A DNA stretch of 6,457 nt from contig JAICKM010000408.1 in assembly GCA_025927935.1 (NCBI GenBank), positions 1-6,457 of the forward strand, written 5' to 3'. The DNA is from Chloroflexia bacterium. Lineage in GTDB: Bacteria > Chloroflexota > Chloroflexia > QHBQ01 > JADMIH01. Position numbers and translations under genes: made by a program. Position 1 is the first letter of the stretch. The number at the start of each line of letters is the position of its first letter. The notes under the pieces are model-generated. The model was not told the DNA's origin. It did no database searches and saw only the letters and a program-made list of their open reading frames with translations. Positions 4,761 to 6,457 of the stretch are shown here, piece after piece.

Positions 4761-5768
4761 ATGTTAGCGATATTCGGTTCACACGGACTGCGCCGCGCGG
4801 CGGCCCTACTTCCACTGGTGGCGCTCCTCCTGGCACCCTTGTCCGCGACCCCAGCGCGCGCTGCGGACTACCCCACCAACCCCGTCCCCGACCCGCACCA
4901 GGCGGGCGTGCGCTGGTTTGCCGCCACAGGCCATACCCTGCGCGGCACGTTCCTCGACTACTGGGACCAGCACGGCGGCCTGGCCCAGTTCGGCTACCCC
5001 ATCACCGAAGAGTTTACCGAGCCCGGTCCCACGGCGAACCAGCCGGTCGTCGTCCAGTATTTTGAGCGCAACCGCTTCGAGCACCACCCGGAGAACGCCG
5101 GCACCGGCTATGAGGTGCTGCTGGGGCTGCTGGGTCAGGAGTTCCACGCGCCCGATCCCAAGGTCGCGCCCCAGCCCGGCCCTGCCACCGAATACTTTGA
5201 CGCCACCGGGCACAATCTCGGCGGCGCGTTCCGCACGTACTGGCAAACGCACGGCGGCCTGGCCGTCCATGGCTATCCGATTAGCGAGCCGTTCCAGGAA
5301 ACCAACCCCATTGACGGCAAGCAATATACGGTGCAATATTTCCAGCGGTCGCGCTTTGAGTTGCACCCGGAGCACGCGGGCACGGCATACGAAGTGCTGT
5401 TAGGGCTGTTAGGGACGCAACTGGCGCAGCAAAAGGGTTATTTCCCGCCCGCGACCCCGCCCGCGGTGTTTCCGCGCTTCGGCCACGCCGCCGATTTCTC
5501 GTGGATCGCCGGGCAGATCAACGTAACCAGGATCCAGGGCGGCTGCACGTACCTGCGCTTTGAGGACAACCCCACCGGCGTGGGCAACGGCCAGGTGGAC
5601 CCGACCGGCCCAGGCTGGACCACCGCGCTCAATGCGGGGCTGGCCTCCGACAAAGCGTATGTCATCGCCTACGGCCATCTGGCCGGTCCCGACGAGCCGC
5701 GCGAAATGTGCTTCGCGCCGATGTATGTGGTGGATAAAATCGAAGTGAACCCGGCGGGCGTGCCCTGA
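4761..5768 (+). CDS. Exported protein with two TGH/GGLA-FGYPI/HPE-LLGLLG repeats
   Basis: This is a 335-residue secreted or surface protein of unknown function. It starts with a Sec signal peptide: R11/R12, a hydrophobic core AAALLPLVALLLAPL (13-27) and a likely cleavage after ARA at A34. Two homologous repeats follow. Repeat 1 (about 50-125) reads WFAATGHTL...YW-x-x-HGGLAQFGYPI...VQYFERNRFEHHPEN...YEVLLGLLG. Repeat 2 (about 144-218) reads YFDATGHNL...YWQTHGGLAVHGYPI...VQYFQRSRFELHPEH...YEVLLGLLG. This repeat is one I associate with exported Chloroflexota proteins. The C-terminal domain (about 238-330) is beta-rich by appearance and has the protein's only two cysteines, C262 and C317, which could form a disulphide outside the cell. 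No catalytic motif is visible. The start is set by a strong SD. A lipoprotein gene follows 56 nt downstream on the same strand, suggesting an operon. Confidence 0.87.
   Translation: MLAIFGSHGLRRAAALLPLVALLLAPLSATPARAADYPTNPVPDPHQAGVRWFAATGHTLRGTFLDYWDQHGGLAQFGYPITEEFTEPGPTANQPVVVQYFERNRFEHHPENAGTGYEVLLGLLGQEFHAPDPKVAPQPGPATEYFDATGHNLGGAFRTYWQTHGGLAVHGYPISEPFQETNPIDGKQYTVQYFQRSRFELHPEHAGTAYEVLLGLLGTQLAQQKGYFPPATPPAVFPRFGHAADFSWIAGQINVTRIQGGCTYLRFEDNPTGVGNGQVDPTGPGWTTALNAGLASDKAYVIAYGHLAGPDEPREMCFAPMYVVDKIEVNPAGVP
4908..5414 (+). repeat. Two in-frame repeats within the exported protein gene
   Basis: The codons for residues 50-125 (4908-5135) and 144-218 (5190-5414) encode two copies of one unit of about 75 residues, separated by an 18-residue linker rich in Pro. 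The shared words are ATGH-L, YW, HGGLA, GYPI-E-F, VQYF-R-RFE-HPE-AGT-YEVLLGLLG. The DNA has diverged more than the protein, so the duplication is old and under selection at protein level. Confidence 0.8.
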
Positions 5769-5812
5769 GAAGCGGACCAGCGGTGCCCGCCGGGTGCGGG
5801 CGCCCAGACCCG

Positions 5813-5819
5813 AAAGGAG
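5813..5819 (+). promoter_or_regulatory. Shine-Dalgarno site of the lipoprotein gene
   Basis: AAAGGAG lies 5 nt before ATG 5825. It supports this start over an upstream in-frame GTG at 5783, which would place a charged, Pro-rich stretch ahead of the signal peptide, and over the ATG at 5834. The 56-nt gap after the preceding stop contains no promoter-like sequence or strong terminator that I can see. Confidence 0.75.
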
Positions 5820-5824
5820 ATAAG

Positions 5825-6457
5825 ATGCGCAACATGCGAATCGGGGGGCGCTTGCTCCTCTTGATTGGCGCGGCCCTGTTGCTCGCAGGCTGCGGCCAGG
5901 CGGCCGTAGTGGCAACGGCCACGCCGGGGGCCGCCGGCCCATCCGGCGAGGGCACGGCATCCCCGAACCCGACCAACCCGCCCACCGCCACGTCCGCCGG
6001 CCAGACACCCACACCGGAGGCCGCGACCACCATCACCGTCGGCCCCATGGTCGCCGGCACGTCGGAGCCGGCGACCGGCCCGATCACCAGCCCACCCCTG
6101 CGCGATATTACCCCGGTCGCGCCGCCGAGCGGGGCGGGCGTTGTCATCACTCCCAATGCCGGCGGCGTCGCCGAGGTGAATGTGGACATGACGGGCGCGA
6201 CGGTGCAATTGCAGACTGGTGACACGCTCCAGGTCAACCTGACCGGGAATTACGACTGGGGCATCACCCTGGCGAACCCGGCGGTGCTCAGTGTCGTGAG
6301 CGCTGCCCCGGCCACCGGCGCGGGGCGCGCCGTCTACAAAGCGGCGCAGGCGGGGGACACCAGTGTGCTGCTCACCGGCGATCCGCCGTGTCTCAAATCG
6401 AATCCGCCCTGCGGGCTGATGTCGCGCGGTATCGAGTTCAAGGTCGTCGTCCGCTAA
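5825..6457 (+). CDS. Lipoprotein with Pro/Thr linker and Ig-like (chagasin-like) domain
   Basis: This 210-residue lipoprotein ends with TAA at the last base of the window. A short basic start and hydrophobic core (LLLLIGAALLLAGC) lead to a lipobox L20-A21-G22 with the lipidated C23, so it should be anchored on the outer face of the membrane. Residues about 24-110 are a low-complexity Pro/Thr/Ala/Gly linker. The C-terminal domain (about 112-210) is beta-rich: VQLQTGDTLQVNLTG, then YDWGI (143-147), NPAVLSVV, G-x-x-VYKAAQAGDTSVLLTGDPPC and a closing EFKVVVR. The order GD-L-V-L...W...P-VL...G...G-T-L-x...V-V resembles chagasin-type (I42) inhibitor domains, but their NPTTGY-x-W loop and RPW motifs are not matched, so inhibition of proteases is only a possibility. 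C189 and C196 (CLKSNPPC) may form a small disulphide loop. It is probably co-transcribed with the exported repeat protein. Confidence 0.83.
   Translation: MRNMRIGGRLLLLIGAALLLAGCGQAAVVATATPGAAGPSGEGTASPNPTNPPTATSAGQTPTPEAATTITVGPMVAGTSEPATGPITSPPLRDITPVAPPSGAGVVITPNAGGVAEVNVDMTGATVQLQTGDTLQVNLTGNYDWGITLANPAVLSVVSAAPATGAGRAVYKAAQAGDTSVLLTGDPPCLKSNPPCGLMSRGIEFKVVVR

Overview
The window is GC-rich and bacterial. It most resembles a member of the Chloroflexota (Chloroflexia-like). This is an inference from protein style: a secreted protein built from two TGH...GGLA-FGYPI...RFE-HPE...LLGLLG repeats, a Pro/Thr-linker lipoprotein with an Ig-like C-terminal domain, and a DUF2851 protein. Short inverted-repeat elements of a kind seen in such genomes lie between the genes. 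I cannot assign a species. No rRNA, tRNA, CRISPR array, transposase or phage gene was seen.

Layout. (1) 1-1550, minus strand: a DUF2851-family gene that runs off the left edge, with its own SD and a good extended -10 promoter (1595-1623). (2) 1551-2017: a 467-base divergent intergenic region with an imperfect inverted repeat (1645-1728) between the leftward promoter and a rightward sigma70-type promoter (TTGACG-17-TATACT, 1831-1859). That promoter would give the next gene a leader of about 150 nt. (3) 2018-2776, plus strand: a multi-zinc-ribbon protein. (4) 2777-2928: a convergent junction with a 7-bp tandem repeat and a long imperfect hairpin (2815-2884). (5) 2929-4570, minus strand: a two-gene unit, first a URO-D-superfamily protein with an MtaA/CmuA-like zinc site, then an overlapping GNAT acetyltransferase. 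(6) 4571-4760: a second divergent promoter region with a perfect 10-bp stem hairpin just ahead of the next gene's SD. (7) 4761-6457, plus strand: a probable two-gene envelope operon encoding the exported repeat protein and a lipoprotein whose stop codon is the last codon of the window.

How the genes fit together. The last two genes probably form one cell-surface unit: they share a strand, sit 56 nt apart, and both products are exported. The URO-D-like/GNAT pair is probably co-transcribed and translationally coupled, but no corrinoid protein or other methyltransferase partner is in view, so its pathway is open. The DUF2851 and zinc-ribbon genes are separate transcription units. Most of the window looks like ordinary chromosomal sequence. 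The points most worth checking are the zinc-site URO-D paralogue, the surface-protein pair with its 5' hairpin, the nuclease-like core pattern in DUF2851, and the two inverted-repeat elements flanking the zinc-ribbon gene.
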